In this document: one piece after another, positions 26,201-34,206 of the stretch
Layout of the letters: every line of letters starts with the position of its first letter
Position numbering within the stretch: the first letter of the stretch is position 1
Translations under genes and position numbers: made by a program
Notes under the pieces: model-generated
Told to the model about the DNA's origin: nothing
Seen by the model: the letters and a program-made list of their open reading frames with translations, nothing else
Databases searched by the model: none
From: Xiphias gladius
Taxonomy: Eukaryota > Chordata > Actinopteri > Istiophoriformes > Xiphiidae
Direction: 5' to 3'
Assembly: GCF_016859285.1 (NCBI RefSeq)
Contig: NC_053415.1
Span: forward strand, 19,699,501-19,763,500
DNA: 64,000 bases

Positions 26201-28643
26201 TCTATCCAGTAAAAACAGGTGCCTTTTTCTTATTAAATGGAGTTATATTTTTATTAATTAATTATAACTATATTCCATGAAGACAAAAAAATAGCCTAGA
26301 CCAGTTTGGTTAAAACACTGTACCTAAGTCAAAATAGGGATGACAGGTTTTGGTGTTAAGTGACAAGAGTCTTTTTCTTGAGGGGTGGAATTTGAGGACT
26401 TGCTGAGTGGAAAGATTGTTGTAGAATATTTATATTACTTGATTAGATGCGTGTGATTCAAGAACACTGATAGAGCTGAAGTATCCCATCCTTTGAGATC
26501 CTAAACTTTAATTGCCTCAAAAATAATAGACTGAGGTCATTACCACCCAATTAGGAAATGAACAAATACCTACACAAGAAGCAAACTGGGTAATGTACAG
26601 TTCTGTAGTAAAGTGTATATTTTATAATAAAGAAATTTAAGACCAAATCTAAGCCTACAGTATAATTTGTAATGAAATTAACTTGTTGGCTGTATTTCCT
26701 CAAGCCTCACCGGTTTCTTTCATGTGTTCTCCTTTAGGAGTACGCTAAACTGGCGTGCAGTAAGACTCACCCATGTGGACACCCCTGTGGAGGAGTTAAG
26801 AATGAGGAGACCTGCCTTCCTTGTCTGCATGGCTGTGACAAGAGCACTGGTTGTCTGAAACAAGATGCAGATGACATGTGTATGATCTGCTTCACAGAAG
26901 CCCTCTCTGCTGCTCCTGCAGTACAGGTAGCTCTAAATATGACTTTGTCCATTATGTGTAAGATTTTCACTTCTGGATTCAAATTTGTTCTTATTTAATT
27001 TTTGACTCTTTGTTCTGTCCATAGCTGGACTGCACTCATGTGTTCCACCTTCAGTGTACTCGTCGTGTTCTTGAAAACCGTTGGCTTGGGCCCCGAATCA
27101 CATTTGGGTTCATGTTGTGTCCAATTTGTAAGGTAAGACGTTGCCTGAGCCTGACTGACTTAAGAGATTAATTTATTAACAAAAGAGATAAAAAAACGGT
27201 TTCCACCACGCCTCAAAGTTGATTGAGCTCAGTTTGCATAAGTGCTTTGTTGAAAAAGCTCAGATTACTGTGACGCTTTCTCTTGCAGACTGACTGCTTT
27301 GTTTGCTGTGATCTTTGTGAAATGCCGTTGACACGTACAGTAACTCAACAGAACTACCTTTGTGAACTAGAACTGGTTTCTTTGTTTCACTGTTTGCCTC
27401 CAGAACAAAATCAATCACTCAGTGATCAAGGACCTGCTCGACCCTATCAAGGAGCTGTATGAGGATGTGAGGAGAAAGGCTCTGATGAGGCTGGAGTATG
27501 AGGGTCTGCATAAGAGTGAGGCAATAACTACACCAGGAGCACGCTTCCACAACGATCCTGCAGGCTTTGCCATGAACAGATACGCATACTATGTCTGCTA
27601 CAAGTGCAAGAAGGTACCATGTAAACTAAAGATGCAATAATAATTCGAATGTTTTTTTAGGGGTGGAGAATGAATGGTATCCTTTTTTTTCCAGGCCTAC
27701 TTTGGTGGAGAGGCCCGCTGCGATGCAGAGGCAGGACAGGGAGATGACTACGACCCCAGTGAACTGATCTGTGGAGCATGCTCAGATGTCTCCAGGGCTC
27801 AGGTGGGTAAATGATGTCTTGGTCTGACTTTTTAAAATGGTGCTTATCTGTACTCATAAAATAAAATATGAACTTACCCCTGATGTGTACTTTTTACTAC
27901 CACCAGATGTGCTCCAAGCACGGAACAGACTTCCTCGAGTATAAATGTCGTTACTGCTGCTCGGTGGCTGTTTTCTTCTGCTTTGGCACCACCCACTTCT
28001 GTAACGCCTGCCACGATGACTTCCAGAGGATGACCAGTGTCCCCAAGGAGGAACTGCCCCATTGTCCTGCAGGTACTTAATGATTCCATTGACTAGACTT
28101 TTCTGGTAAATGTTGAATGATTCACATATGCAGACCTTAAAGTCACAATGAAATGGCAATTGTAGTGTCTTAAGTGTTTATGGCAAAGACCCACCAGCTA
28201 ACTGTAAAATGTAGTTTTATATGATAGGTCCCAAATCACATGTTTGTAGAAATTAATATATGTGCCCCAAGACAAGTCATCAAGAATTTTTAATCTTTGA
28301 CAGGAAGAGAGAGGAATGATTTTTGATATTATTACTCCGAAAATATGTTTTGACCAATATATGGGATATAGCAAGAGACACAAAATATAGAACTAGACCT
28401 TGGAAAGTTTTTTTTTTTAATTTTTTTATTCCATTGTGTCTTTAAAGACACCGACATACTGCAAATACCAGATTGAAAGAAGTTGAGATGTACTCGAGAT
28501 GTAATTCATGTCTTTTCTCTGTTTCAGGGCCCAAAGGCAAGCAGCTGGAGGGTACTGAGTGCCCTTTGCATGTGGTTCACCCGCCAACGGGGGAGGAGTT
28601 CGCCTTGGGCTGTGGGGTGTGCAGGAATGCCCACACCTTCTAA
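1394..28643 (+). CDS. mycbp2: MYCBP2 (PHR1/Highwire/Esrom family RCR E3 ubiquitin ligase), C-terminal 2,644 residues, 5' truncated
   Basis: MYCBP2 is a giant RING-linked E3 that passes ubiquitin through two cysteines to threonine or serine. It acts in axon guidance, synapse growth and axon degeneration (family knowledge). Forty-four exons were placed by reading frames and splice sites. Their summed length is 7,937 nt and the frame stays open from the first exon (entered with two bases of a split codon) to TAA at 28641-28643. Domain order is PHR2 end, filamin repeat, paired SH3b-like modules, Ser/Pro-rich linker, zinc finger, conserved helical region, DOC, B-box, RING, tandem cysteine. Human MYCBP2 has about 4,640-4,680 residues, so the N-terminal RCC1-like and first PHR parts lie left of the window. 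All introns are GT-AG except one GC-AG at 21218. The next gene, FBXL3, follows on the same strand. The identification is very secure; exact exon ends are inferred. Confidence 0.97.
2370..4066 (+). CDS. mycbp2: MYCBP2 filamin-type immunoglobulin-like repeat
   Basis: Exons are 2370-2514, 2701-2907, 3482-3537, 3613-3728 and 3969-4066. The block opens with [20 protein letters not shown] and [11 protein letters not shown] and closes with [29 protein letters not shown] and LEVEVKDPP. The [10 protein letters not shown]...GLYTIHV signature is the typical C-terminal half of a filamin repeat. A poorly conserved Ser/Pro-rich insert (about residues [13 protein letters not shown], exon 2701-2907) and a conserved stretch ([18 protein letters not shown]) sit in the middle. 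The filamin module is part of the FBXO45-interacting half of the protein in mammals. Confidence 0.92.
4383..4636. repeat. Probable 3' end of a LINE-type retrotransposon in a MYCBP2 intron
   Basis: The stretch ends in AATTTCATTGTATTCTGTAC, then ACAATGACAATAAAGGC and a short TTCTATTTCTATTTC tail. Together these are the signature of many fish non-LTR retrotransposon 3' ends: a conserved 3' end, a polyadenylation signal and a short tandem tail. No reverse transcriptase reading frame is visible, so this is a 5'-truncated copy. Orientation appears to be the same as the host gene. The left boundary is uncertain. Confidence 0.5.
5278..6207 (+). CDS. mycbp2: MYCBP2 SH3b-like module, copy 1
   Basis: Exons are 5278-5394 and 6067-6207. 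The sequence runs [34 protein letters not shown], then [19 protein letters not shown] and TEAWCLSF. The pattern (LRVRS-P, an aliphatic-G strand, a W-x-L strand) resembles a bacterial-type SH3b fold, which is an inference. The intron falls after FIDE in phase 0. A closely matching second copy occurs in 9061-10444 with an intron at the same place. A GTGC and poly-G tract lies just upstream of the second exon. Confidence 0.88.
5936..5999. repeat. Compound GT / poly-G / GTGC simple repeat 68 bases before an exon
   Basis: A run of GT, about a dozen G residues, then five or more GCGT units and another GT run, all inside the intron ending at 6066. The G-rich purine/GT composition lies directly upstream of the acceptor for exon 6067-6207, with a normal pyrimidine stretch still present between. 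It is probably length-polymorphic. Confidence 0.85.
7487..7564 (+). CDS. mycbp2: MYCBP2 26-codon exon, probable alternative cassette
   Basis: This 78-nt exon encodes [16 protein letters not shown] and TIFPPQ, flanked by TGCTCAG and GTGAGT. Both borders are in phase 0, so it can be skipped without breaking the frame. From memory, the shorter human isoform goes directly from the LLVP sequence to the following linker, while the longer one has a related [10 protein letters not shown] insert. I therefore infer that this is a regulated cassette between the two SH3b-like modules. Confidence 0.75.
7565..9060 (+). other. MYCBP2 intron holding an inverted-repeat element
   Basis: A 1.5-kb intron between the 26-codon exon and the exon at 9061. 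Its middle third is the TIR element at 8252-8751. No conserved exon is seen in the rest. The acceptor is CTCTTGCAG at 9052-9060. Confidence 0.7.
8252..8751. mobile_element. Non-autonomous element with long terminal inverted repeats (teleost family)
   Basis: The left end reads TAAAGGAATAATTCAGCATT, then TTGGGAATTACGCTTATTTG and GAGTTAGATGA. The right end carries the reverse complement of the same words: TCATCTAACTCTTAGC, then TTCCAAAATGGTGAACTG. The inner part also has the AGCATAAAGACTGGAAACAG and GCTCTGTC words that I recognise from a very common percomorph repeat. There is no transposase frame. The arms have diverged, so the copy is old. Confidence 0.8.
9061..10444 (+). CDS. mycbp2: MYCBP2 SH3b-like module, copy 2
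   Basis: Exons are 9061-9285 and 10312-10444. After a variable linker rich in Gly, Arg and Gln ([13 protein letters not shown]), the module reads [35 protein letters not shown], then [19 protein letters not shown] and GEAWSLARD. It aligns with copy 1 at the xxRSxPxL, IGxxxxxxxxxxIxE, NxxGxWxxL and EAWxL positions, and the intron again falls after the conserved Glu in phase 0. The segment is highly conserved with mammalian MYCBP2. Confidence 0.9.
10569..14092 (+). CDS. mycbp2: MYCBP2 disordered linker exons, including a 60-codon FG/QP-rich exon
   Basis: Exons are 10569-10694 and 13913-14092. The first encodes [14 protein letters not shown], conserved in MYCBP2. The second encodes [17 protein letters not shown], then [19 protein letters not shown]. 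Its borders keep phase 1, so it can be skipped in frame. From memory, the common human isoform continues GDRG... differently here, so this exon may be alternatively used. The 3.2-kb intron 10695-13912 contains no recognisable exon. Confidence 0.8.
10695..13912 (+). other. Long MYCBP2 intron
   Basis: A 3.2-kb intron from GTGAGG to TTTGCAG. Nothing coding is supported. A stretch around 12030-12700 has higher GC than its surroundings and reads like old transposon or single-copy sequence, but no open frame or inverted ends are seen. Simple T-rich tracts occur at 11540 and 13220. Confidence 0.6.
14093..16478 (+). other. Long MYCBP2 intron before the largest exon
   Basis: A 2.4-kb AT-rich intron from GTAAGT to GTTTAG. 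The only GC-richer part is around 15600-15760; it has no splice-flanked reading frame similar to MYCBP2. Mammals have alternative exons in this part of the protein, so an unrecognised fish exon cannot be excluded. Confidence 0.55.
16479..18446 (+). CDS. mycbp2: MYCBP2 giant 546-codon exon and zinc-finger exon
   Basis: Exons are 16479-18116 (1,638 nt) and 18277-18446. The first two thirds encode a Ser/Pro/Arg/Lys-rich disordered region with many SP and RS motifs ([43 protein letters not shown]), probably heavily phosphorylated. Then comes an ordered conserved part ([59 protein letters not shown]) and a Lys-rich stretch. The end of this exon and the next encode a zinc finger, CELCG...[10 protein letters not shown], followed by a Gly-rich loop and CDRC. 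The intron splits the codon of the Gly in HPGCG. A 331-codon antisense frame at 16702-17697 is only a shadow. Confidence 0.95.
18571..20913 (+). CDS. mycbp2: MYCBP2 conserved middle region before the DOC domain
   Basis: Exons are 18571-18818, 18932-19099, 19824-19981, 20080-20279, 20515-20664 and 20753-20913. They encode helical stretches such as [100 protein letters not shown] and [20 protein letters not shown]. An acidic run ([10 protein letters not shown]) lies in the fifth exon. No catalytic motif is visible. Conservation with mammalian MYCBP2 is nearly continuous, suggesting a scaffold for partner binding. Phases close without adjustment across all six exons. Confidence 0.9.
21061..22448 (+). 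CDS. mycbp2: MYCBP2 DOC/APC10-like domain
   Basis: Exons are 21061-21217, 21371-21595, 21749-21814 and 22209-22448. The core motif is [20 protein letters not shown], followed by [31 protein letters not shown] and [18 protein letters not shown], the galactose-binding beta-sandwich of DOC1/APC10-type domains. In the APC this fold aids substrate recognition; in MYCBP2 a similar role is inferred. The intron after exon 21061-21217 has a GC donor (CAG|GCAAGA), the only non-GT donor found in the gene. Translation across it, GYEAMSQ then [11 protein letters not shown], matches the family. Confidence 0.93.
21218..21370 (+). promoter_or_regulatory. mycbp2: GC-AG intron of MYCBP2
   Basis: A 153-base intron starting GCAAGA after CAG and ending GTGATAG. 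Apart from the C, the donor matches the usual consensus, as required for GC donors. The frame before and after joins conserved residues, and no GT donor nearby keeps this frame. Confidence 0.8.
22627..25165 (+). CDS. mycbp2: MYCBP2 helical region between DOC and B-box
   Basis: Exons are 22627-22716, 22814-22894, 22980-23246, 24170-24453, 24606-24702, 24848-24967 and 25064-25165. Conserved segments include [99 protein letters not shown] and [20 protein letters not shown]. The region is mostly alpha-helical and is nearly identical to the mammalian protein; no enzyme motif is seen. The sixth exon ends at AGG, with donor GTATGG directly after. Confidence 0.92.
23301..23565. mobile_element. Short inverted-repeat element in a MYCBP2 intron
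   Basis: The left end TTAAAGGTACCCTGTGGAG is matched by the complementary right end CTCTACGGGGTACCTTTTAA. Total length is about 265 bases, with no coding capacity. The TAAAGG-x-CCCTGTGGAG termini are those of a small non-autonomous element common in teleost introns (recognised by memory, family name unknown). Confidence 0.75.
25264..25392 (+). CDS. mycbp2: MYCBP2 B-box-type zinc finger exon
   Basis: The exon encodes [20 protein letters not shown], then [20 protein letters not shown]. The order C-x2-H, C-x2-C, C-x2-C, H-x2/3-H is that of a B-box-like zinc-binding unit, placed before the RING as in all PHR proteins. Acceptor TCCACAG, donor GTTAGT. Confidence 0.9.
25500..25935 (+). CDS. mycbp2: MYCBP2 exons leading into a cysteine-rich segment
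   Basis: Exons are 25500-25632 and 25832-25935. They encode [40 protein letters not shown] and [20 protein letters not shown], then DPDC. The final part begins a Cys-rich region that continues in the next exon. The following 802-base intron (25936-26737) is AT-rich, with (ACTA)-like and ATATA tracts, and holds no exon. Confidence 0.9.
26738..27132 (+). CDS. mycbp2: MYCBP2 RING domain exons
   Basis: Exons are 26738-26926 and 27025-27132. The first encodes [20 protein letters not shown], a Cys/His-rich zinc-binding stretch, then [13 protein letters not shown]. The second encodes [20 protein letters not shown] and ends CPICK. C-x2-C, C-x-H-x2-H-x2-C and C-x2-C give a full RING-H2-like ligand set, so E2 binding should be intact. 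In this family the RING hands ubiquitin to the tandem-cysteine domain rather than directly to a substrate. Confidence 0.95.
27404..28643 (+). CDS. mycbp2: MYCBP2 tandem-cysteine (RCR) catalytic domain and C terminus
   Basis: Exons are 27404-27613, 27695-27802, 27907-28072 and 28528-28643. A helical linker ([20 protein letters not shown]) is followed by [60 protein letters not shown] and CNACHDDF. Counting back from the conserved C terminus, Cys in GEARC (27719-27721) corresponds to human Cys4520, and Cys in FFCFG (27979-27981) to Cys4572, the two relay cysteines that carry ubiquitin before transfer to threonine. The protein ends [11 protein letters not shown] with TAA at 28641-28643, identical in form to mammals. 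Confidence 0.96.
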
Positions 28644-29033
28644 ACAACACAAGACTTTTACTGAAAACCAGTTTGTCTACTGTGATTTCTGGCTGCTGCT
28701 GTAGCTCAGCCGTGAAGCTCGGCTCTTGCATTGTCAAGTCTCCTGGACACTGGACCGGGTTTCTGCTCTACGCCAAGAGTCCTCAGGTGTGCTCTTCTAC
28801 CAACATCAGTATCCGGGCCCTTGCTACGAACACGAGCTGTGGCTCCTTTGGATTCAGAGTTAAACTGAATGGGGGAAAAAAAGAACAATAGAATTTTAAA
28901 AAAAAGAAGATTAAAAAAAAAAAAAGAAAATAACTTGTGACGTGTTTGCATGCGGCCGTTGTATTCCCTCGGCTTCTATAGACGTTGCACACCTCCTAAA
29001 GTGTAACAATACAAGATTAAACATTGAATATGA

Positions 29034-29039
29034 AATAAA
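29034..29039 (+). terminator. Polyadenylation signal AATAAA, proximal MYCBP2 candidate
   Basis: An AATAAA about 390 bases after the MYCBP2 stop, followed by an internal A-run that could confuse oligo-dT-primed data. Confidence 0.5.
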
Positions 29040-29451
29040 TTTGCTTAAAGGCAACTGTGGATCAGCGTGGGTTTAAAAAAAAAAAAAAAAAAGGAACAGG
29101 CCGTATTTCCAGCTTCCTAACTATAAATTTAAAATATTGTTGTATGTAAACCTTTTTCGTAATCTTGTACAGTATTCTCCACTGTCAAGTGCATCATGGG
29201 TTGACGGACAAAAAAAGATGAGTTGCTGGATAAGACTGTTAAGAATATTATGTTTGGGCGGAAAATAGTGTACGATTTATCTAATCTTGTATATAACGAT
29301 ACTATTCAAAATAGCTGTATTCCGAAGTTGCTACTCTTCACTTCAGTTTTGTTTGATATTCTGGGTTATGTTTTGAGCCAGAACTTTTAATGAAGTGCAA
29401 TACTGGGTGTGCCTCCTATTTTGCAGCTGTTTAACCTATGGAATGTATGTC

Positions 29452-29457
29452 AATAAA
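29452..29457 (+). terminator. Polyadenylation signal AATAAA, middle MYCBP2 candidate
   Basis: An AATAAAG hexamer followed within 60 bases by T- and GT-rich sequence. Confidence 0.45.
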
Positions 29458-29760
29458 GCCACTGTACATTTTTATACAGTAGAGAGTCATAAATTCCCCC
29501 TCTTCTACATGTCGGATCTCTTTTGTTGTCTAGAAATGAGAAGGAGGAACCTGGCACCCGCAGTGACTGATGGTGGATGTAAATCCTATTTGCAGCTGTG
29601 TTCAAAAAAAAAAATTTAAAAAAGCACCAAATCCTACAGTAAAACAAAAACAAACAAAAAACCTCACAGTGAGACTGATTACAGCTAAATGATTTGAGAG
29701 GCTAGTCTTCACACCAAATAAAATTGTGCACCTGAAATGCTTTTCCCTAGTAGGAGGCAG

Positions 29761-29792
29761 TGGGACTGGGGTGGGGGGGTGGGGGGGGGGGT
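29761..29792 (+). other. G-rich tract with G-quadruplex potential
   Basis: Four or more uninterrupted G-runs of 3 to 11 separated by one to three bases, in the putative distal MYCBP2 3'UTR about 100 bases before an AATAAA at 29896. It fits the simple G4 pattern on the transcribed (RNA-sense) strand. Confidence 0.6.
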
Positions 29793-29895
29793 TCAGGGGA
29801 ACAGAGTGTGGAAAAAAAGCAGCTGCTGTTATATAAAAAAGCTTAATACTTGTGAATCTGCTCTGTAATATCTGTGGTGGATGGAGTTGAATGGT

Positions 29896-29901
29896 AATAA
29901 A
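29896..29901 (+). terminator. Polyadenylation signal AATAAA, distal MYCBP2 candidate
   Basis: GTAATAAACC followed by TGTGTCATT and a T-rich stretch. Confidence 0.4.
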
Positions 29902-31000
29902 CCAGGTTCTCTGTTTCACAAAGTATACACTGTGTCATTTCTTAACGAGTGGTGACATTTTCACTAAAGTACCCACCTGTTGGCCTTTGATTTGTTTTAT
30001 ATTGGAGAAATGACACTGCCCAGTTTTAGCTAAAGTCATATATGGTTCATGTAAATACCAGAATCAAAAGGCTGAAACTCTTGTGCACCTTAGCAGAGAC
30101 AGGGAAAATACAATGATGTGTTACTCTGCCTTATTTCCTCGTACCAGACTGCAAAAAAAATTCAGTCAGGTCACAGTGAAAGGCAAAATAAATACCTGTA
30201 GTATTGCTAGGGACCCCCTAAAACACAAATTTCTACTTCTGACTCCTCGTTATGTCTACTGGCTGTTATCTGTTCAAGGAAAGAGTGGGTTTGTTTTGTT
30301 GTTTCTTAAGAGTCCTGAAGAGGTAAAAATCATCCAATAATTCACCCTGTGAAGGTTTATCTTGTGACCCCCCAGGTTGGGAAGCACTGGGCTGACATCC
30401 AGGGGGGATTCAAAATATATGCTTCTGGGTGTTTGCGTTACTAAAACCAATATCAGTTGCACTAAAAACATGGTTTTGAATGTGGCAGGAGGAAGGTTTA
30501 TATGATGGAAGAATGAATTAAAGGGTCATAACATTCAAATATTTGCTTTTGAACAATCATATGTCTCATTGTTACTTATTACCGGTATTAAGTCAAGATG
30601 TCGAGAGGCTCATCCTGTATTTGTGACAGATTTTGCAACCTATATTCACTATGTCACTAAAATGTACAAGGCAGTCTTCTCATTCTCAAGTAACTATTTT
30701 AGGACATCTCATACTCAGCTAGTGAAGCTCATCTATACAGTATATTGTCAAAAATTAGTCTCAGGTTCAGCGGCAGCTTATACTCAGATTTAGCAACTGT
30801 CTGATAAGTAAAATCTGAGGGTTTACAGCAGCGGCGGAGGCACGTGATATACAGTATACAGCGTGATTAACATTTCCACTGATTAATCACATTCAGTCAT
30901 TTACATCATTGCACCATTACGATGCGCACAAACAAAACCTAGGATTCTTCTTTTACTCTATTCAAATTCTGTGGTTGCATGCATAAAGAAAAATTGTGGC

Positions 31001-31350
31001 GATGCAACGATTAGTGGATTAGTCAAGCATTTGAAAAATGATCAGCAACTCTTTTGTTTATCCGTTAACTGTTAAAGTCATTTGTCAAGCAAAAAATGCA
31101 AAAAAATAAAAATAGCTGTTTTCAGTCTCAAAAATATGAAAATTTTCTGCCTTTCTCTTTTTTTATATCTTTATAAACTGAATATCTTTGGGTTTGTTGC
31201 TGTTGCTCAGACAAAAGACATTTGAAGCCGTCACCTTGGATTCTAAGAAAATGTATGGATATTTTTCACTTCTTTCTGATATTCTACAGACGAAGTGATT
31301 AATTGAGATAATCATCAGCACATTATTCAAATTATTTGTTGCATCCCTAC
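31001..31350. mobile_element. ACGATTAGT-type short non-autonomous element, copy 1
   Basis: Begins GATGCAACGATTAGTGGATT and ends TTGTTGCATCCCTAC, imperfect terminal inverted repeats. Internal words shared with the other copies in this window are GTTAACTGTTAAAGTCATTT, AAACTGAATATCTTTGGGTT and AGACAAAAGACATTTGAAG. It has no coding capacity. Confidence 0.75.
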
Positions 31351-31696
31351 AAAACTGCTAAAAAAAAAGTTCATCGGTGAAAATTATTGTCCACTTTTAC
31401 AAAGTAAGTTCAACACTTTATTCACAAAGAACATGTAAAATTCAAATCGGGGAATACAACATTAAAAGAAATTATAAAGTACATCATACAGGTGGACAGT
31501 CTAAGATTGGAGGAAGATAAAAATGAGGAAAGTTTCACAAACAACATTTGGCTCTAAAAACACAGTAAATAACACTTGGTTGCGTCTCTTTCCACTTGCA
31601 TAGATATGGTGGTCACCCAGTAATATTATTGAAGTGACGAAATCTGAGACTTTTATTGTAGTTTATCCCTGTAGAAGAGAGTAAGTGCGTTCAGAG

Positions 31697-32014
31697 AGCT
31701 GCAACGATTAGTCGGTTAATCGCTCGACAGAAACTCTAGATAATCGATCAACTGTTAAAGTAATTTATTGAGCAAAAATGACAAACATTCACTGTTTCCA
31801 GCTTCGCACATGTGAGGAGGTAATGCTTTTCTTTGTCATTATGATTGTATATAACACACAACAATTTCATAACATCTCCCTGGGCTGCGGTAAAATATAA
31901 CAGGCGTTTCTCACTATTTTCTGACATTTTATCGCGCAAATGATTGATCGGTAACTGAAGAATATAACTGGTAGATTAGTCGATGGTTAAAATAATCGTC
32001 ACTTCGCAGCCCTA
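31697..32014. mobile_element. ACGATTAGT-type short non-autonomous element, copy 2
   Basis: Begins AGCTGCAACGATTAGTCGG and ends GTCACTTCGCAGCCCTAAAG. Shares AACTGTTAAAGTAATTTATT, TGACAAACATTCACTGTTTC and CACATGTGAGGA with copies 3 and 4. It lies only 350 bases from copy 1 and just outside the FBXL3 CpG-rich promoter. Confidence 0.75.
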
Positions 32015-32059
32015 AAGCAGACAACCAGGTCTTTACAGTCCGAAAAAAAAAAAAAACTG

Positions 32060-33560
32060 TTCGGAGAAATCTACGGCAGGGTGGGTATTTGTGATCATTT
32101 TGGAGCGAGGCTGTTCCACCTCCGGAGAAACAGGACGAGACATGTATACTCCCCCCCCCCACCCCTGGTGAGTCATCGCACGAACATAGACGATCTTTAC
32201 CAACAGCCATTTCGCATTGCATTTCCCACGATGCAGCGCTGCTGTCACAACAACACTTCGCCATTTCAGATTCAGGGGGAGCCGTAACTCCCGCGGAGGA
32301 ACTAGGTCAGCAGAGCGGAGGTGCCAGGCTCCGGCCGTTTCTTGACCGAAGGAAAAAAAAAACACCCTCTCCCTCCTCTTCGTCGCCAGACGGTTTCGGT
32401 CATTGCGCTCCGATGCGTGTTATCTGGTTGGTGCGGACGAGCTTTTCCAGCGTGGGCCCGGGCTGAAGTGTCAGGTCTGCCAGTTGTCGGATTTTCCTGC
32501 TAACGGCTACTGAGCTAGCTGTGTGTAAACAACGAGGTAGGTCGTCCTGGCAGGCGGTGCTGTGCTGCGCTACGAGTGCCTCGGCGTGAGGCGAGCTCCG
32601 GGTCACGCTGCCGAGGGGAGCCTCCAAACGAATTATCATACCGAAGGGCAGATTTCTGCCACGAGTGTGCTCGCCGAGCACCCCAAGCTAGCGGCTGCAC
32701 TCATTCACCGCGTCGGGTACTGTGCCGAGAAACGAAGTCTCGTTCAGTCAGTGCAGCCCGGGCATCGGTGCAACAGGCGGAGCCGCGCAGCCGGCTGTTT
32801 TAATACTGGATCCGATGCTCTGCGCCGCGTATAATCTCACTAAATGGACGGTTACCCGCTTAAACATGGCCTCCGGCTAACGTACAGACGGGCGACAAAT
32901 TAAGGGGAAAAACCTGGATAAATGAGCGGAGGAACATAACGGAGGCAGGTGCTTCCACACAGGCGCTCTGCATAGTACAATTGAGTAATACATCTAGTGA
33001 TGCTCCGTGGCAGGAATAAAAATGCTGAGCAGGCTCAGTTAAATCTGATGATGTACCAAGACGGCAAGAGGAAACCATCAAAGTGATTTATTTATTTTTT
33101 GATAAGAGGGTTCACTGCTGGGGCTGCTCAGTTGGCTGGTGCTTCAGTGGGAACAGGGACTAACGTGACATCTGCATGTAGATCTGTCGGGGGGTGGGCG
33201 TCAGTAAATAGGTCGACGGCGCGCATTTGATAACCGTGACCCTCGTTGTGATATGTAAGTGAAAAACAGGCGAGCGATTCTCCCTCAGGTGGCTGAGAAT
33301 GTCAGTGCGGGGCGTGATCGGACCGTGTCAGCAAGAGAAGGTCCATCGACGGTTTACATGGGGGGGGGTCGTAGCAGAGTGGCGGCGCATAAGCCCGTCG
33401 TTACAACGGTGGATGCACATGTGAGAGTTCACTGGTGCGAGAACCACGGGCACCGGGTCCGCAGAGATGCGGGGGGGGGGGGGGAAATAAAGTGTGAGGA
33501 AAATATGGTCGGATGAGTCATCCCTCGCCAACGGCACGGGCCCGAATGCTTGACCCGGAC
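32060..33560. promoter_or_regulatory. CpG-rich region, probable FBXL3 promoter
   Basis: From about 32060 to 33560 CpG dinucleotides are clearly more frequent than in the flanks (for example GCTGCCGAGGGGAG, GCGGAGCCGCGCAGCC, CGTCGGGTACTG). It lies 0.7-2.1 kb upstream of the FBXL3 start codon, at the position expected for the non-coding first exon of that gene. Frames of up to 144 codons here have no family resemblance and are by-products of GC content. Confidence 0.6.
32300..32536 (+). other. fbxl3: Candidate non-coding first exon of FBXL3
   Basis: Within the CpG-rich region, AACAACGAG|GTAGGT at 32536/32537 is a good donor on the + strand. FBXL3 coding begins only two bases into an exon whose acceptor is at 34204-34205, so at least one upstream untranslated exon is required. 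The left end is arbitrary. Other donors in the island are possible. Confidence 0.3.
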
Positions 33561-34206
33561 GGCGTGGATCTGCCGCAAACCAGATCTTGACCCGAATTGG
33601 AAAAAACCTACGGGAGATTTTGGACCGATGCGTCAGGCGCCGCTCTCCGCCGCCGCCACCACCATCATCAAAAGACCTAGTTAGGGAATGTCTTTCTGAA
33701 GTAACGGTGTTCTTCCCTCCAGTAGAGATCCAGGGTCTTGTAGAATCCATGTCGAGGTGCATCGAATTGTCACCAGTCTGTAACTTGAGACCATAACAGT
33801 CACGTTTCTTGTGAAATAAACAATGTCAGACGTAATGTTACAGTGTGATTTAAAAACTATTCTATAGAAAGGTTAACAGTTTTAGCTAGGTGTCTACCTA
33901 ATGAACTGTCTGCTGATCCGTCAAGGCTTGGACCAATCAAACAGTTGGGATCTGATTTATGTGCATCTATACTGGGAAGTGAAGAGAAATTGTTTTCAGA
34001 TTCGGTGCATATATGTTTACAAAAACGACTGGTGTTTGGAACAGGAAACCTAAAACAAAGTGCCTGGAAGGATCAGCTTTCACAACAGCTGGGCTTAACC
34101 TGAACGGATTTATTGATCTATATAATCAACTGTGTAGTTAAAATGCGTCTTCAATGTGTTTTGCCATGATGGATTGTGACGAGCTGGTTTATCTCCGTGT
34201 TTCAGG

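Larger units (their letters stand above)
28644..29925 (+). other. mycbp2: MYCBP2 3' untranslated region (inferred extent)
   Basis: Non-coding sequence after the stop. Three AATAAA signals occur, at 29034-29039, 29452-29457 and 29896-29901. A-rich runs lie at 28897-28930 and 29073-29091, and a G-rich tract at 29761-29792. The extent is an inference from the last signal; no other gene begins here. Confidence 0.6.
29926..32040. other. Intergenic region between MYCBP2 and FBXL3
   Basis: No gene is supported. It contains a short repeat-like phrase GACCCCCCAGGTTGGGAAGC at 30367-30386, which resembles a common fish repeat, and two copies of the ACGATTAGT element (31001-31350, 31697-32014). The rest is AT-rich single-copy-looking sequence. 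Confidence 0.6.

Noticed and set aside
33328-33762. 144-codon - strand frame in the CpG-rich region
   Set aside because: GC-rich sequence lacks stop codons by chance; the product is low complexity with no recognisable domain.
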